Shown piece after piece: positions 38,435-48,214 of a stretch of 64,000 nucleotides of DNA. The first letter of the stretch is position 1. Each line of letters starts with the position of its first letter. The notes below the pieces were generated by a model. The model ran no database searches, was not told the DNA's origin, and saw only the letters and a list, made by a program, of their open reading frames with translations. Source of the DNA: Rheinheimera sp. EpRS3 (GTDB lineage Bacteria > Pseudomonadota > Gammaproteobacteria > Enterobacterales > Alteromonadaceae); contig NZ_LNQS01000001.1 of the NCBI RefSeq assembly GCF_001513785.1, positions 682,001-746,000 on the forward strand. Direction: 5' to 3'. The position numbers and the translations under genes were made by a program.

Positions 38435-39608
38435 GTGGTTTATCAGTACGCGAATTAAAAGCCAGCTTGCTGGCTTTTTTGCATTTATATTACTCAGCGC
38501 CTGCCAACCCGCGCCTGATGGTGAGGCAGTGCTGATGCAACAGGCGCAAACAGACGCTGGCGCGGCCATGACATTAGCGCGCCAGCGGTTAGCCAACGCC
38601 GAGTATGACGCCGCACTGCACTGGATGCGCCAGGCGGCGCATTTAGGTGATAGCCAGGCTTTGCAACATGCATTGCAATTACAGCAGCGCCAGCAAGGGC
38701 GGCTTGCTACAGCACAGTGGCTACAACAGCAGCTTGATAGTAACACCATGGCAGTAAGCGCTGTTTCGGCTGCCCAGCGCGCAGAGTTGGGGCTGTGGCA
38801 GGGTAATAACGCAAGCTCTGTTGGTTATCAGCACCCGCAAGGCTGTCAGTTAACCTTGCAACCTGTTGCCAGCCAGCAAGCCGGGGTGGATACCTGGCAG
38901 CAACTATTGCAGCAATGGCAAAATGACGCCCAGTTGTCGCAATTAGCAGTATGTTTTTTACCCCTGCATACCATCAACAGCACCTCACTGCAGTGCTCAG
39001 AAGACAGCAACAGCCTGCTGCAATGCCGTTATCAGGCGCTGGAACAACTGGTCGCTAATGGCGATTTCAGCCAGTTAGTGGTGGTGGCCGGGCGGGGTAA
39101 AGCCAGTTATAACAACGGTATTTTGCAACTTCCAGATAACGCCAGCCTGGCGCTGTTGCGTCATGAATTTATGCATATACTCGGTTTTATCGACGAATAT
39201 CAGCTGCCTGAAGCCACAGCACAGCAGCTGTGTAGAAGCGGAAAGTTTTACCCTAATATTATTGTTACAGAATCGGCTAATGCAGACGTTGCAGCCTATT
39301 TGCAGCAATGGCAGCTCGGTGCAGAGGATATCACCTTAACGGCGGTAGAGAGCTGCAAACATACGTCTTGGCAGGCATATCGGGTGGTGGCAGAAAGTAA
39401 TCTGATGCGCTCTTTTGAGCTGCAGATGCCGCCGCTGTATTTTCAGCTGGCACAGCAAATCCTGAAACAACCGCAAGAGCTGATGCCGGTGCAGTATTAC
39501 TTTGCCTATCTGGCCCGGCAGCAACAAAACTGGCAACGCTGGCAGCATTATATGCAGCAGGCCTCAGAGCTGGGCTACAGCGAAGCCCAACAAGCGCTGG
39601 CACCCTGA
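38424..39608 (+). CDS. Unknown lipoprotein with metalloprotease-like HExxHxxGF motif
   Basis: A 394-residue predicted lipoprotein (signal with LLSAC lipobox at about 24-28). The first third is Gln/Ala-rich with Sel1/TPR-like helices (LARQRLANAEYDAALHWMRQAAHLGDSQAL). The central part holds HEFMHILGFIDEY with H247, E248, H251 and G254, the HExxHxxG zinc pattern plus a downstream DEY, so it is a likely secreted metalloprotease; the family was not identified. A second Sel1-like stretch ends the protein. ATG 38424 follows GAAGG and overlaps nlpI by 11 bases. Coupling to NlpI, a protease adaptor, suggests an envelope proteolysis role; this is inference. Confidence 0.75.
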   Translation: MNLKWFISTRIKSQLAGFFAFILLSACQPAPDGEAVLMQQAQTDAGAAMTLARQRLANAEYDAALHWMRQAAHLGDSQALQHALQLQQRQQGRLATAQWLQQQLDSNTMAVSAVSAAQRAELGLWQGNNASSVGYQHPQGCQLTLQPVASQQAGVDTWQQLLQQWQNDAQLSQLAVCFLPLHTINSTSLQCSEDSNSLLQCRYQALEQLVANGDFSQLVVVAGRGKASYNNGILQLPDNASLALLRHEFMHILGFIDEYQLPEATAQQLCRSGKFYPNIIVTESANADVAAYLQQWQLGAEDITLTAVESCKHTSWQAYRVVAESNLMRSFELQMPPLYFQLAQQILKQPQELMPVQYYFAYLARQQQNWQRWQHYMQQASELGYSEAQQALAP

Positions 39609-39965
39609 TCAGCCGGCGCTTAGCTCAGACAACTCACGGCTTAACAGCTCAGCGTCACCCAGATTAAGCTCCAGTAAGCGGCGCAGGTGCGATACGCTTT
39701 CAATATCAATTTTCTCGCAATGTAAGCCCACTACAGTATCAGATGCATGCGCCACACTAACTTTCATACTTAATTCTATCGGCAGCTCATTAAGCAGAAT
39801 GCGCAGTAACATCAGCTTGGGCAACGAGGGGGGCCAATCGGCAGGCTTTTTAATCAAAGCGCCCTGCAATGACAAATCCAGCACTTCAGTGGCCAGGCTA
39901 TGGCTGCCAATATCCAGATGGGCTTTACCCTGAAAGCTCACCCGGCTAAATCGTCTGTGTTCCAT
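39609..39965 (-). CDS. PilZ-domain protein
   Basis: A 118-residue stand-alone PilZ domain. EHRRFSRVSF (2-11) supplies the RxxxR element and LDLSLQGALIK the DxSxxG element, so it should bind cyclic di-GMP. Such small proteins act as adaptors in motility, biofilm or exopolysaccharide control; partner unknown. ATG 39965 follows AAGGGGAAA on the minus strand; an upstream in-frame start is less likely. Convergent with the metalloprotease-like lipoprotein gene. Confidence 0.85.
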   Translation of the reverse strand: MEHRRFSRVSFQGKAHLDIGSHSLATEVLDLSLQGALIKKPADWPPSLPKLMLLRILLNELPIELSMKVSVAHASDTVVGLHCEKIDIESVSHLRRLLELNLGDAELLSRELSELSAG

Positions 39966-40175
39966 GGTTTTCCCCTTAAAGTTGTAAAGAAGCATAGCGG
40001 CTTTTCACCGAAACAACAGCATGCAGTGCCGGCCAGTATAAACCTGCTATCGCAGCAACGAAAGTGCTGCAAGTTGTTGTTGGTAAAAGCTGAGTAAGTT
40101 AAAGCGGGTGCTTGCGGATATAAAAGTGTGCATCAGTGTAATAGATTAGCGCTGTAATCACAGGCGACACAGCAA

Positions 40176-40207
40176 TAAAAAAATGCGCTATAAAACGCAT
40201 TTTTTTG
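40176..40207. terminator. Terminator after lipA
   Basis: AAAAAATGCG (40178-40187) and CGCATTTTTT (40196-40205) with an 8-base loop; reads as a terminator on the minus strand for lipA and is symmetrical enough to work on both. The rest of the gap 39966-40230 shows no gene. Confidence 0.8.
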
Positions 40208-40230
40208 CACAACAACAGGCCTGCTGATGG

Positions 40231-41196
40231 TTAGCTAATATCTTCACCGGCTGCCTGGCGATCTGCATGATATGAAGATCGCACAAAGGGGCCGCTGGCG
40301 ACGTGTTTAAAGCCGAGTTCATAAGCAATACGTTTAATTTCGTCAAATTCGGCCGGGGGCATGTACCTTTTTACCGGTAAGTGGTGCTTACTCGGTTGCA
40401 GGTACTGGCCTACGGTCAACATATCAACATCGTGCTCGCGCAGGTCTTTTAATACTTCGATCAGCTCTTCGGTGGTTTCACCCAGGCCGACCATTAAACC
40501 GGATTTGGTCGACACTTCAGGATGGGCGGCTTTAAAGCGTTTTAACAGCTGCAGTGACCACTTGTAGTCGGCACCCGGACGGGCCAGCTTGTACAGCCTC
40601 GGCGCTGTTTCCAGGTTGTGGTTAAATACGTCTGGTGGTGTCTGGGTTAAAATATCCAGCGCGGTGTCCATACGGCCACGGAAGTCAGGTACCAGTACTT
40701 CAATTTTAATGGTTGGGTTATGTTTGCGGATTTCGCTGATACAGTCGGCAAAATGCTGGGCGCCGCCGTCACGTAAGTCATCGCGGTCAACCGAAGTGAT
40801 TACCACGTATTTTAACTTCATATCGCGGATGGTTAAAGCCAGTTTTTCCGGCTCTTCGGCACTTGGTGGCAATGGCCGGCCATGGGCAACGTCACAAAAC
40901 GGGCAGCGGCGGGTGCAGATGGCACCCAAAATCATAAAGGTAGCAGTGCCGTGGTTAAAGCATTCGGTCAGGTTAGGGCAGGCGGCTTCTTCACATACAG
41001 AATGCAGGCCGTGCTTGCGCAGGGCGCCTTTAATCTGATCGATGCGCTCTGAGCTTTTTGGCAGTTTGATCTTCAGCCACTCAGGTTTACGCAGCATTTG
41101 TTCTGGCTCGGTTGGCAGCACCTTAATAGGAATTAAGGCCATTTTGTCAGCGTCGCGCAGTTTAACGCCCGGTTCCATACGTGCAGTTTTAGTCAT
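40231..41196 (-). CDS. lipA: Lipoyl synthase
   Basis: Radical-SAM enzyme that inserts two sulfurs into octanoyl groups on lipoyl domains. The 321 residues show both iron-sulfur sites: auxiliary C68, C73, C79 ([12 protein letters not shown]) and radical-SAM C94, C98, C101 (CTRRCPFC); the C-terminal [11 protein letters not shown] serine ligand is present. Its 5' end overlaps lipB by 8 bases, so translation is coupled and both steps of lipoate synthesis are co-produced. Confidence 0.98.
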   Translation of the reverse strand: MTKTARMEPGVKLRDADKMALIPIKVLPTEPEQMLRKPEWLKIKLPKSSERIDQIKGALRKHGLHSVCEEAACPNLTECFNHGTATFMILGAICTRRCPFCDVAHGRPLPPSAEEPEKLALTIRDMKLKYVVITSVDRDDLRDGGAQHFADCISEIRKHNPTIKIEVLVPDFRGRMDTALDILTQTPPDVFNHNLETAPRLYKLARPGADYKWSLQLLKRFKAAHPEVSTKSGLMVGLGETTEELIEVLKDLREHDVDMLTVGQYLQPSKHHLPVKRYMPPAEFDEIKRIAYELGFKHVASGPFVRSSYHADRQAAGEDIS

Positions 41197-41896
41197 TTTG
41201 CCAATCTAACCCTGTAGTGTGCTGCAGTGTGGCTACATTCAGTTGCTGCGAAAAACACTGCACTATTCGTTGTTTGGCCTCTGCAATGCTTTGCGGGCCG
41301 CCTAAATCTTTACTTTGGATCATTTGTAATCCGGCATAACCACAGGGGTTAATGCGTGAAAACGGGCTTAAATCCATATCTACATTCAGTGCCAGGCCGT
41401 GAAAGGTGCAACCTTTGCGTACCCGCAGCCCTAAAGAGGCAATTTTACCACCGTCAACATAAACACCGGGCGCATCAGGCTTGGCGTAGGCATTAATGCC
41501 ATAAGGCGTCAGTAACTGAATAAGCACCTGTTCCAGCAGTGTTACCAACTGGCGTACACCCATATTACGCCGCTTTAAATCCAGCAGCACGTACACCATT
41601 AACTGGCCCGGGCCGTGATAAGTTACCTGGCCGCCACGGTCTACTTTTACCACCGGAATATCACCGGGGAACAGCAAGTGTTCTGCTTTACCGGCCTGGC
41701 CCTGGGTAAATACGGGGTGGTGCTCCAGCAGCCATAGCTCATCGGCGGTGTCGCTATTACGCTGATCAGTAAATTGCTGCATGGCCTGCCACACTGTGGT
41801 GTAGTCCTGCACGCCAATCTCTCTGATGATCAGTTGCTCTGCTACCGTTGGCTGTGTTGTCACCTGTTGTCCGGCCTGCTGTGAAACGCTGTGCAT
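41189..41896 (-). CDS. lipB: Octanoyltransferase LipB
   Basis: Transfers octanoate from acyl-ACP to lipoyl domains of E2/GcvH. In 235 residues the family motifs [32 protein letters not shown] (K151) and NPCGYAG (catalytic C185) are present. The N-terminal 20 residues are Gln-rich and longer than in E. coli, so a later start is possible. ybeD lies 49 bases upstream in the same operon. Confidence 0.96.
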   Translation of the reverse strand: MHSVSQQAGQQVTTQPTVAEQLIIREIGVQDYTTVWQAMQQFTDQRNSDTADELWLLEHHPVFTQGQAGKAEHLLFPGDIPVVKVDRGGQVTYHGPGQLMVYVLLDLKRRNMGVRQLVTLLEQVLIQLLTPYGINAYAKPDAPGVYVDGGKIASLGLRVRKGCTFHGLALNVDMDLSPFSRINPCGYAGLQMIQSKDLGGPQSIAEAKQRIVQCFSQQLNVATLQHTTGLDWQND

Positions 41897-41945
41897 TATA
41901 CCGCCTTATGCGCGCAATACGAATGGCTGAGTTGCAGGTACTGGC

Positions 41946-42227
41946 TTACAGTACGTAACGCACCAGTTCAATTTTGCCAAGCTCGGTGTACAGCAGTTCA
42001 ATATGCTGCTTGCTGGTAACTGTTACGCTAACCGAAACCGCATGATAAGTGCCTTTGCTGCTGGGTTTAACGGCCGGGCTGTAGTCACCGGCGTCAGTGT
42101 GCTGGCGCACAACGGCCATTACATGGTCTACCAGGGCGTCATCGGCCACGCCCAGTACTTTAAAACTGAACTGACAGGGGAATTCCAGATATTCATCAAA
42201 CTTAGTGTCTTTAACTTCGTGCGCCAT
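41946..42227 (-). CDS. ybeD: YbeD-family (DUF493) protein
   Basis: A 93-residue alpha/beta protein of the DUF493 family, an ACT-like regulatory fold; biochemical role not established. [17 protein letters not shown] and [36 protein letters not shown] match E. coli YbeD. It always sits between dacA and lipB, hinting at a link to lipoylation or the cell wall. Confidence 0.93.
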   Translation of the reverse strand: MAHEVKDTKFDEYLEFPCQFSFKVLGVADDALVDHVMAVVRQHTDAGDYSPAVKPSSKGTYHAVSVSVTVTSKQHIELLYTELGKIELVRYVL

Positions 42228-42280
42228 TTTTGTCTCACTATCACGGCGTTTGCCGTTGCCTTACCATTTTGGCCTGATTG

Positions 42281-42310
42281 TAACAAAAAATCCCGGCTAT
42301 TGCCGGGACT
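42281..42310 (-). terminator. Terminator after dacA
   Basis: On the minus strand TCCCGGC-type stem (42308-42302 / 42297-42291) with TATTG-like loop, followed by TTTTTTG. It separates dacA from ybeD-lipB-lipA, which then need their own promoter or read-through. Confidence 0.8.
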
Positions 42311-42333
42311 TAGAACGCTATAATCTGGGCGAA

Positions 42334-43497
42334 TTAATTAAACTGCATTTTAATATAATCAATCATCCGGCTGAAGAAACCGCCTTCGGCTACGTCTTCC
42401 AGCGCCACCAGCGGATAAGTTGCAATATCTTCACCATTAAGCTTCAGGTAAATAGTACCCACCTGCTGGCCTTTGGTTATGGGGGCAAGCAGTTGCTGAT
42501 TCAAGGTAAAATCGGCCTGCAGGTTTTTACGCTGGCCGCGTGGAATAGTAACCTGCGCTGATTGCAGTATGCCTAACTGAATATTTTCTTTGTCGCCTTG
42601 CCAGATACGTTGTTCAGCAAATTTTTCCCCGGCCTGATAAGGTGAAAAGGTTTCAAAAAAGCGAAAACCGTAAGTAAGCAGCTTTTTATTTTCGGTCTGG
42701 CGCGCGCGTTCGCTGTTAGTGCCCATAACAACAGACACTAAACGCATACCGTCACGGGTGGCCGAGGTAATTAAGCTAAAGCCGGCTTCGCTGGTGTGGC
42801 CGGTTTTAATGCCGTCTACTTCCAGGCTGCGATCCCACAACAGCGAGTTACGGTTGTACTGTTTAATGTTGTTGTAGGTAAATTCTTTTTCGGCATATAA
42901 AGCGTATTCATCCGGTACATCGCGGATTAACGCGGCTGACAATTTGGCCATGTCGCGCGGGGTAGAGTAGTTCTCGGCACTTGGCAGGCCGTGGCTGTTG
43001 CCAAAGCGGCTGCTGGTCATGCCCAGGCGCTGGGCATGGGCGTTCATTAAGTCAACAAAGGCGCTTTCGCTACCGGCAATATGTTCTGCCAGTGCCACAC
43101 AGGCGTCGTTACCAGATTGAATAATAATGCCTTTGTTTAAGTCGGCTACCGATACTTTAGTGCCTACTTCAATAAACATTAACGATGAACCAGGGAAGTT
43201 TTTCGCCCAGGCATTTTCACTGATGGTCACCATATCTTCGTTGGTGATATTGCCATTTTTCAGCTCGGTGCCAATAACGTAGCTGGTCATCATCTTGGTT
43301 AAACTGGCCGGGGCCAGTGACATGTCGGCATTTTGCTCGGATAACACCTTGCCGGTATCAAAATCGATCAGAATATGGCCTTTGGCTGCAACTTCAGGTG
43401 GCTGCGGAATAACCGTCTGGGCAATAGCAGACAAGCTGAAGCTGGCACTGGCAAGGGAAACGGCGGCGACGGCAAAAATATGGCAATAACTTTTCAT
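42334..43497 (-). CDS. dacA: D-alanyl-D-alanine carboxypeptidase (PBP5/6 family)
   Basis: Periplasmic enzyme trimming the fifth residue of peptidoglycan stem peptides. The 387-residue protein has a signal peptide, the active-site SLTK (S65, K68), SGN at about 131-133 and KTG (DGIKTGHT), then a beta-rich C-terminal domain and an amphipathic helix (MIDYIKMQF) for membrane attachment. rlpA lies just upstream. Confidence 0.97.
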   Translation of the reverse strand: MKSYCHIFAVAAVSLASASFSLSAIAQTVIPQPPEVAAKGHILIDFDTGKVLSEQNADMSLAPASLTKMMTSYVIGTELKNGNITNEDMVTISENAWAKNFPGSSLMFIEVGTKVSVADLNKGIIIQSGNDACVALAEHIAGSESAFVDLMNAHAQRLGMTSSRFGNSHGLPSAENYSTPRDMAKLSAALIRDVPDEYALYAEKEFTYNNIKQYNRNSLLWDRSLEVDGIKTGHTSEAGFSLITSATRDGMRLVSVVMGTNSERARQTENKKLLTYGFRFFETFSPYQAGEKFAEQRIWQGDKENIQLGILQSAQVTIPRGQRKNLQADFTLNQQLLAPITKGQQVGTIYLKLNGEDIATYPLVALEDVAEGGFFSRMIDYIKMQFN

Positions 43498-43536
43498 GAG
43501 ACCTGTTCTTTTTTAATCGTTATGTTTAATCAGATG

Positions 43537-44373
43537 TCAGCTGCACTGACGGCTATCAAAAAAATATGCATCCGGGAAAGGCCCGGACTTTAACTGTTGC
43601 AGCCATTGCTGCGCTTGCTGCTTACTGGCAGTAGGACCGACTAATAAGCGAAAAATTCCGCTACCCGGCTGTATTTCACTGGGCAGTGCTTGCTCGCGTT
43701 GCAGTTTTTGCTGCAACTGGCTAAGGCGGTTGCTGTCTGAACTGGCCAGCACCTGAATAAAGCAGCTGCTGGTTTGAGATGGCAAAGCTCCTGGCACAGC
43801 AGCCTGCGCATACATGGCGGGCGACTGTAGCAGTTCCAGCTGAACTCTGGCTGTACCCTGCTGCAGCATGCCTATTTTATGTGCGGCTGAGTAGGATAAA
43901 TCAATAACCCGGTCACGGTGAAACGGGCCGCGATCGTTAACCCGTACTATGGCCGACTTATTGTTGTCCAGATTGGTTACTTTAACATAAGACGGCAAAG
44001 GCAGGGTTTTATGTGCCGCGCTCATGGCAAACATATTGTAGGTTTCGCCGTTGGATGTCAGGTGGCCATGAAACTTATTGCCGTACCAGGAGGCGATACC
44101 AATTTCACGATGATCTGTACTTTGCACCAGCGGCGTATAATGCTGGCCAAACAAACTGTAGGGCCGGTTGCCGCCGCGGCTAAGGGGTTCTGCCTGGGGT
44201 ACAGGATCAGTCATTTCCAGCATGGTAGGCAGGCGCGGTGGAATGCTGTCTTTTTTTTGCTGATAGCGTCCGGCGTTCGGCTCGGGCTCTGTTGTGGTTG
44301 TTGTACTGCTGCGTTTACTGCTACAGGCGCTGAGTAAAGCAAGTACTGAAAGAGTTAACATTAAATATTTCAT
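43537..44373 (-). CDS. rlpA: Septal-ring lytic transglycosylase RlpA family lipoprotein
   Basis: Outer-membrane lipoprotein that cleaves or binds denuded glycan strands. In 278 residues: lipobox LLSAC at about 13-17, the double-psi beta-barrel (GIASWYGNKFHGHLTSNGE, VRVNDRGPF with the catalytic-type E and D), and a C-terminal SPOR domain (about 200-275) that targets septal peptidoglycan. Its start shares one base with the rodA stop. Confidence 0.95.
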   Translation of the reverse strand: MKYLMLTLSVLALLSACSSKRSSTTTTTEPEPNAGRYQQKKDSIPPRLPTMLEMTDPVPQAEPLSRGGNRPYSLFGQHYTPLVQSTDHREIGIASWYGNKFHGHLTSNGETYNMFAMSAAHKTLPLPSYVKVTNLDNNKSAIVRVNDRGPFHRDRVIDLSYSAAHKIGMLQQGTARVQLELLQSPAMYAQAAVPGALPSQTSSCFIQVLASSDSNRLSQLQQKLQREQALPSEIQPGSGIFRLLVGPTASKQQAQQWLQQLKSGPFPDAYFFDSRQCS

Positions 44374-45491
44374 TAAGGCGCCGCCAACATGCGTTTATGA
44401 GTTCCTACCGACATTATTACACCAAAGGCGGCCATCAGTGTCACCATCGACGTGCCGCCAAAACTGACTAAGGGTAAAGGCACACCTACCACCGGTAACA
44501 GGCCGGATACCATGCCTATATTAACAAATACATAAACAAAAAATGTCAGCGTAAAGCTGCCGGCTACCAGCTTGCTGTAGTTATCCTGTGCCCGGCTGGA
44601 AATAATCATGCAGCGCACAATGATAAACAAGTAAATTGCCAGCAATATTAACACACCCAGCATGCCAAACTCTTCACTGAGTACGGCAAAAATAAAATCG
44701 GTATGGCGCTCGGGTAAAAACTCCAGCTGCGATTGTGTACCATGCAGCCAGCCTTTGCCGTCAAAGCCGCCGGAACCGATGGCAATTTTCGACTGAATAA
44801 TATGGTAACCGGAGCCCAGCGGATCGCTTTCCGGGTTCAGGAATGTCAGCACACGCTGGCGCTGATATTCACGCATTAAAAACAGCCACAATATGGGCAA
44901 AAATGCCGAAATTAAGCCTGCTACTACAGCAATAAGACGCCAGCTCATACCGGATAAAAACAGCACAAAAACACCGGCCGTGGCTATCAGAATGGATGTA
45001 CCCAAATCCGGTTGCTGGGCAATAAGCAAGGTAGGAACAACACATAGCAGCGCCCCGCCAAGCAGGTGCCAGATGCGGGGGGGTAAGCTGTGCGATGAAA
45101 TAAACCAGGCAACCGCCATAGGCACAGCAAGTTTCATCACCTCTGAAGGCTGGAACATCATAAAGCCCAGATCCAGCCAGCGCTGCGCGCCTTTACCAAC
45201 ACTGCCCACCAGCATTACGGCTACCAGTAACGCCACGCCAACTAAAAACAGCGGAAAAGACCAGCGTTTTAATGTCTGGGGTTTTATCTGAGCGAAAGCA
45301 ACCATCACGGCCAGTGCTATGCCCAGGCGGATCATCTGCCGCTCCATCATCACAATGCTTTGGCCAGAGGCGCTGTATAACACCATTAAACCAAAGCCTA
45401 TCAGCGCCAGTAAACCCAATAATAAAGGCGTATCGATATGAAACTGTGCCAGCCGGCTGTGCCGGGCGTTGCCGGTGAAATCATCATTCAT
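44373..45491 (-). CDS. mrdB: Rod-shape peptidoglycan glycosyltransferase RodA
   Basis: SEDS-family polymerase of the elongasome, partner of PBP2. The 372-residue membrane protein has about 10 segments; KGAQRWLDLGFMMFQPSEVMKLAVP, GWLHGTQSQLEFLPERHTDFIFAV and the C-terminal LVSFGGTSMV motif are diagnostic. It overlaps mrdA by 8 bases on the minus strand. Confidence 0.98.
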   Translation of the reverse strand: MNDDFTGNARHSRLAQFHIDTPLLLGLLALIGFGLMVLYSASGQSIVMMERQMIRLGIALAVMVAFAQIKPQTLKRWSFPLFLVGVALLVAVMLVGSVGKGAQRWLDLGFMMFQPSEVMKLAVPMAVAWFISSHSLPPRIWHLLGGALLCVVPTLLIAQQPDLGTSILIATAGVFVLFLSGMSWRLIAVVAGLISAFLPILWLFLMREYQRQRVLTFLNPESDPLGSGYHIIQSKIAIGSGGFDGKGWLHGTQSQLEFLPERHTDFIFAVLSEEFGMLGVLILLAIYLFIIVRCMIISSRAQDNYSKLVAGSFTLTFFVYVFVNIGMVSGLLPVVGVPLPLVSFGGTSMVTLMAAFGVIMSVGTHKRMLAAP

Positions 45492-47352
45492 CGCGGTTTA
45501 CTCCGGCAGTAAAATAGTAATCCATCAACTGGCGGGCCAGCGGTGCGGCAGTACTACCACCACCACCGGCATTTTCCAAAGCCACAACCACCAATATTGT
45601 GGGTTTGTCATGCGGGGCATAACCCAGATACATAGCGTTGTCGCGCAGGCGCTCGTCAATGGCATCAGCATCATATTTAGCATCTTGTGCTATGGCGGCC
45701 AGCTGCGCGGTACCGGTTTTACCGGCTGAGCTGTATTGTGCACCAATAAAGGCTCTGTGTGCGGTGCCGCCCAGTATACTTACTGTCTGGTGCATGGTGT
45801 CCATAACAACGGCATAGTTTTGCTCATTTTCAACCTCCAGCACCTGCCTTGGCGGTAAATTATTGGCAGCGGTGGTTTCACCATTACTAAAGGCAGTAAC
45901 CATATGCGGTGTAACTAATTTGCCGCGGTTAAGCAAAGGCGTAGTGGCAACCGCAAGCTGTAATGGTGTGGTGGTCCAGTAGCTCTGGCCTATGCTCAGG
46001 GGCACCGTATCACCGGGATACCAGGGTTGGTTGTGCCGTGCCCGTTTCCAGCCGCGGGATGGCATGTTAGCGCTGCTTTCTTCCAGAATATCTATGCCGG
46101 TTTTTTCGCCAAAGCCCATTTTGCTCATATATTCGGAAATGCGGTCAATACCCAGCTTAATGCCCATATCATAAAAGAAGGTGTCGCAGCTTTTGGTAAT
46201 GGCGGTGTAAATATCAACCCAGCCATGGCCCCAGCGGATATGGTCACGAAAACGGTGGTCGCTGTTAGGCAACGTATAATAGCCGGGGTCCCAGATTTTG
46301 GTGCTGGTTGTAATGGTGCGGGTTTCCAGCCCCAGCAAGGCCAGATGCGGCTTAATGGTAGACGCTGGCGGGTAAACACCCTGAGTCACGCGGTTAATTA
46401 GTGGCCTGTCACGTGAGTTCAGCAATTCGTTGTAATTAGCCGAGCTGATGCCATGCACAAACAAATTAGCGTCGTAACTGGGGTTGCTGTAAAACGCCAA
46501 TACTGCGCCATCGCGTGGATCTATAGCCACTATTGCGCCGCGGTGCTGTTTTAGGATCTGTTGCGCGGTTAGCTGCAGCCCGACATCCAGCCCAAGATGG
46601 ATATTCTGGCCAGAAACAGCTGGCACCGAGCGCAGCACCCGGATTAACCGGCCGCGGTTGTTCACTTCAACTTCCTGGTAGCCCATGGTGCCGTGCAACT
46701 CGCGCTGGTAAAAGCGCTCCAGGCCAATTTTACCGATATCGCGGCTGGCGGCATAGTTTGCTGCTTCGCCATCCAGTTCCAGTTGCTGTAATTCACGGGT
46801 GTTTATTTTGCCGATATAACCCAAGGCATGAGTAAACAGATCGCCAAACGGATAATGCCGGCTTAAACGGGCTTCTACAGTGACACCAGGAAAACGATGC
46901 TGGTTCGCCGCCAGAATGGCCACTTCCTGATCATTAAGCTGTTCTTTCAGCGTGATGCTGTTAAAGCGTCGCTGCGCTCTGACCTGTTTTAAAAAAGCAT
47001 CTTGCTGCTCGGCGCTAAACTCAATTAATGCTGCCAGTTCAGCCAGCGTGGCCGTCATATCTTTAATTTGCTCTGGCACCAGCTCCAGTGAAAATACCGG
47101 CCGGTTTTCTGCCAGCAAAATACCGCTGCGGTCATAAATAAGACCGCGATTCGGTGCCAGCGGCACCACTTTAATGCGGTTACCTTCAGAGCGGGTTTGG
47201 TAATCCTGGTAAGACACAACCTGCAGTTGATATTGGTTAAACACAATAATGCTAAACATCAGCACGACAAACAGAATGGCAAACACCGCCCGTTGATTAA
47301 ACAAACGGCTTTCGGCGGCAAAATCCTGAATGGCAACGCGCTTTTTAAACAT
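45484..47352 (-). CDS. mrdA: Penicillin-binding protein 2 (transpeptidase of elongation)
   Basis: Class B PBP that crosslinks peptidoglycan with RodA. The 622-residue protein has an N-terminal membrane anchor (about 20-45), a dimerisation/pedestal region (RSEGNRIKVVPLAPNRGLIYDRSG) and the transpeptidase domain with STIK (S331-K334) after PPA, SxN-type motif and KTGTAQ near 550. It follows rlmH by 2 bases in the operon. Confidence 0.98.
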   Translation of the reverse strand: MFKKRVAIQDFAAESRLFNQRAVFAILFVVLMFSIIVFNQYQLQVVSYQDYQTRSEGNRIKVVPLAPNRGLIYDRSGILLAENRPVFSLELVPEQIKDMTATLAELAALIEFSAEQQDAFLKQVRAQRRFNSITLKEQLNDQEVAILAANQHRFPGVTVEARLSRHYPFGDLFTHALGYIGKINTRELQQLELDGEAANYAASRDIGKIGLERFYQRELHGTMGYQEVEVNNRGRLIRVLRSVPAVSGQNIHLGLDVGLQLTAQQILKQHRGAIVAIDPRDGAVLAFYSNPSYDANLFVHGISSANYNELLNSRDRPLINRVTQGVYPPASTIKPHLALLGLETRTITTSTKIWDPGYYTLPNSDHRFRDHIRWGHGWVDIYTAITKSCDTFFYDMGIKLGIDRISEYMSKMGFGEKTGIDILEESSANMPSRGWKRARHNQPWYPGDTVPLSIGQSYWTTTPLQLAVATTPLLNRGKLVTPHMVTAFSNGETTAANNLPPRQVLEVENEQNYAVVMDTMHQTVSILGGTAHRAFIGAQYSSAGKTGTAQLAAIAQDAKYDADAIDERLRDNAMYLGYAPHDKPTILVVVALENAGGGGSTAAPLARQLMDYYFTAGVNRDE

Positions 47353-47354
47353 CT

Positions 47355-47825
47355 TTACTCGCGATGATAAGGATGGTTAGTACAGATACTCCAGGCCCGG
47401 TACAGGCTTTCGGCCAGTACCACCCGCACCAGTGGGTGCGGTAAGGTCAGTGCTGACAGCGACCATTTCGCTTCACTGGCGCTAATACAGGCTGGTGCCA
47501 GGCCTTCAGGGCCGCCAACCAGTAAGTATACATCGCGGCCATCACGCTGCCAGTCGGTAAGCTTGGCGGCAAGGGTGGGGCTGCTCCAGTTATCGCCGGT
47601 TACCTCCAGCGTAACTATTTTGCTGCCGCGCGGTATTGCTGCCAGCATTTTTTCGCCTTCCTGTTCCAGAATACGCTTAATGTCGGCATTTTTACCGCGT
47701 TTGCCGGCCGGAATTTCAATTAACTCCAGCGGCATATCACGCGGAAAGCGTCTGGCATATTCGTCAAAACCGGTTTGTACCCAGGCGGGCATTTTGTTGC
47801 CTACAGCAATCAGCACTAACTTCAT
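47355..47825 (-). CDS. rlmH: 23S rRNA pseudouridine(1915) N3-methyltransferase RlmH
   Basis: SPOUT-fold methyltransferase acting on 70S ribosomes. The 156-residue protein has the trefoil-knot SAM site [11 protein letters not shown] and the ending [20 protein letters not shown]...NHPYHRE, both diagnostic. The stop lies 2 bases before mrdA. Confidence 0.97.
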   Translation of the reverse strand: MKLVLIAVGNKMPAWVQTGFDEYARRFPRDMPLELIEIPAGKRGKNADIKRILEQEGEKMLAAIPRGSKIVTLEVTGDNWSSPTLAAKLTDWQRDGRDVYLLVGGPEGLAPACISASEAKWSLSALTLPHPLVRVVLAESLYRAWSICTNHPYHRE

Positions 47826-47831
47826 GTCAGC

Positions 47832-48152
47832 CTAGGCGCTCCAAAGCTTTTCCAACTGGTAAAAACTGCGGGTTTCTTCCAGCATCACATGCACTACCAC
47901 GTCGTCTAAATCCAGTAATACCCATTCGCCGGATGCCTGGCCTTCAATGCCTAGCGTTGGCAAGCCGGCTTTTTTGGCTTCGCCAGCCACATAATCAGCA
48001 ATAGATTTAGTGTGACGGTTTGATGTGCCGGAGCACACTATCATAAACTCAGTGACACTGGATTTGCCGCGTACGTCTAAAGTCACGATATCGCGGCCTT
48101 TCATGTCGTCAATTTTGTCCTGAATAAAACTTACCAGTTCGGCTGTTTGCAC
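47832..48152 (-). CDS. rsfS: Ribosomal silencing factor RsfS
   Basis: Binds uL14 and blocks subunit joining under starvation. The 106-residue protein carries DDMKGRDIVTLDVRGKSSVTEFMIVCSGTSNRH and EGQASGEWVLLDLDDVVVHVM, family signatures. It overlaps neither neighbour; rlmH starts 6 bases downstream. Confidence 0.96.
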   Translation of the reverse strand: MQTAELVSFIQDKIDDMKGRDIVTLDVRGKSSVTEFMIVCSGTSNRHTKSIADYVAGEAKKAGLPTLGIEGQASGEWVLLDLDDVVVHVMLEETRSFYQLEKLWSA

Positions 48153-48214
48153 CCTGATTCCTCTGCGCGTTAAAAAAGCGGCATTTTAGCACAGTTTAAA
48201 CGCGGATATAGCGC

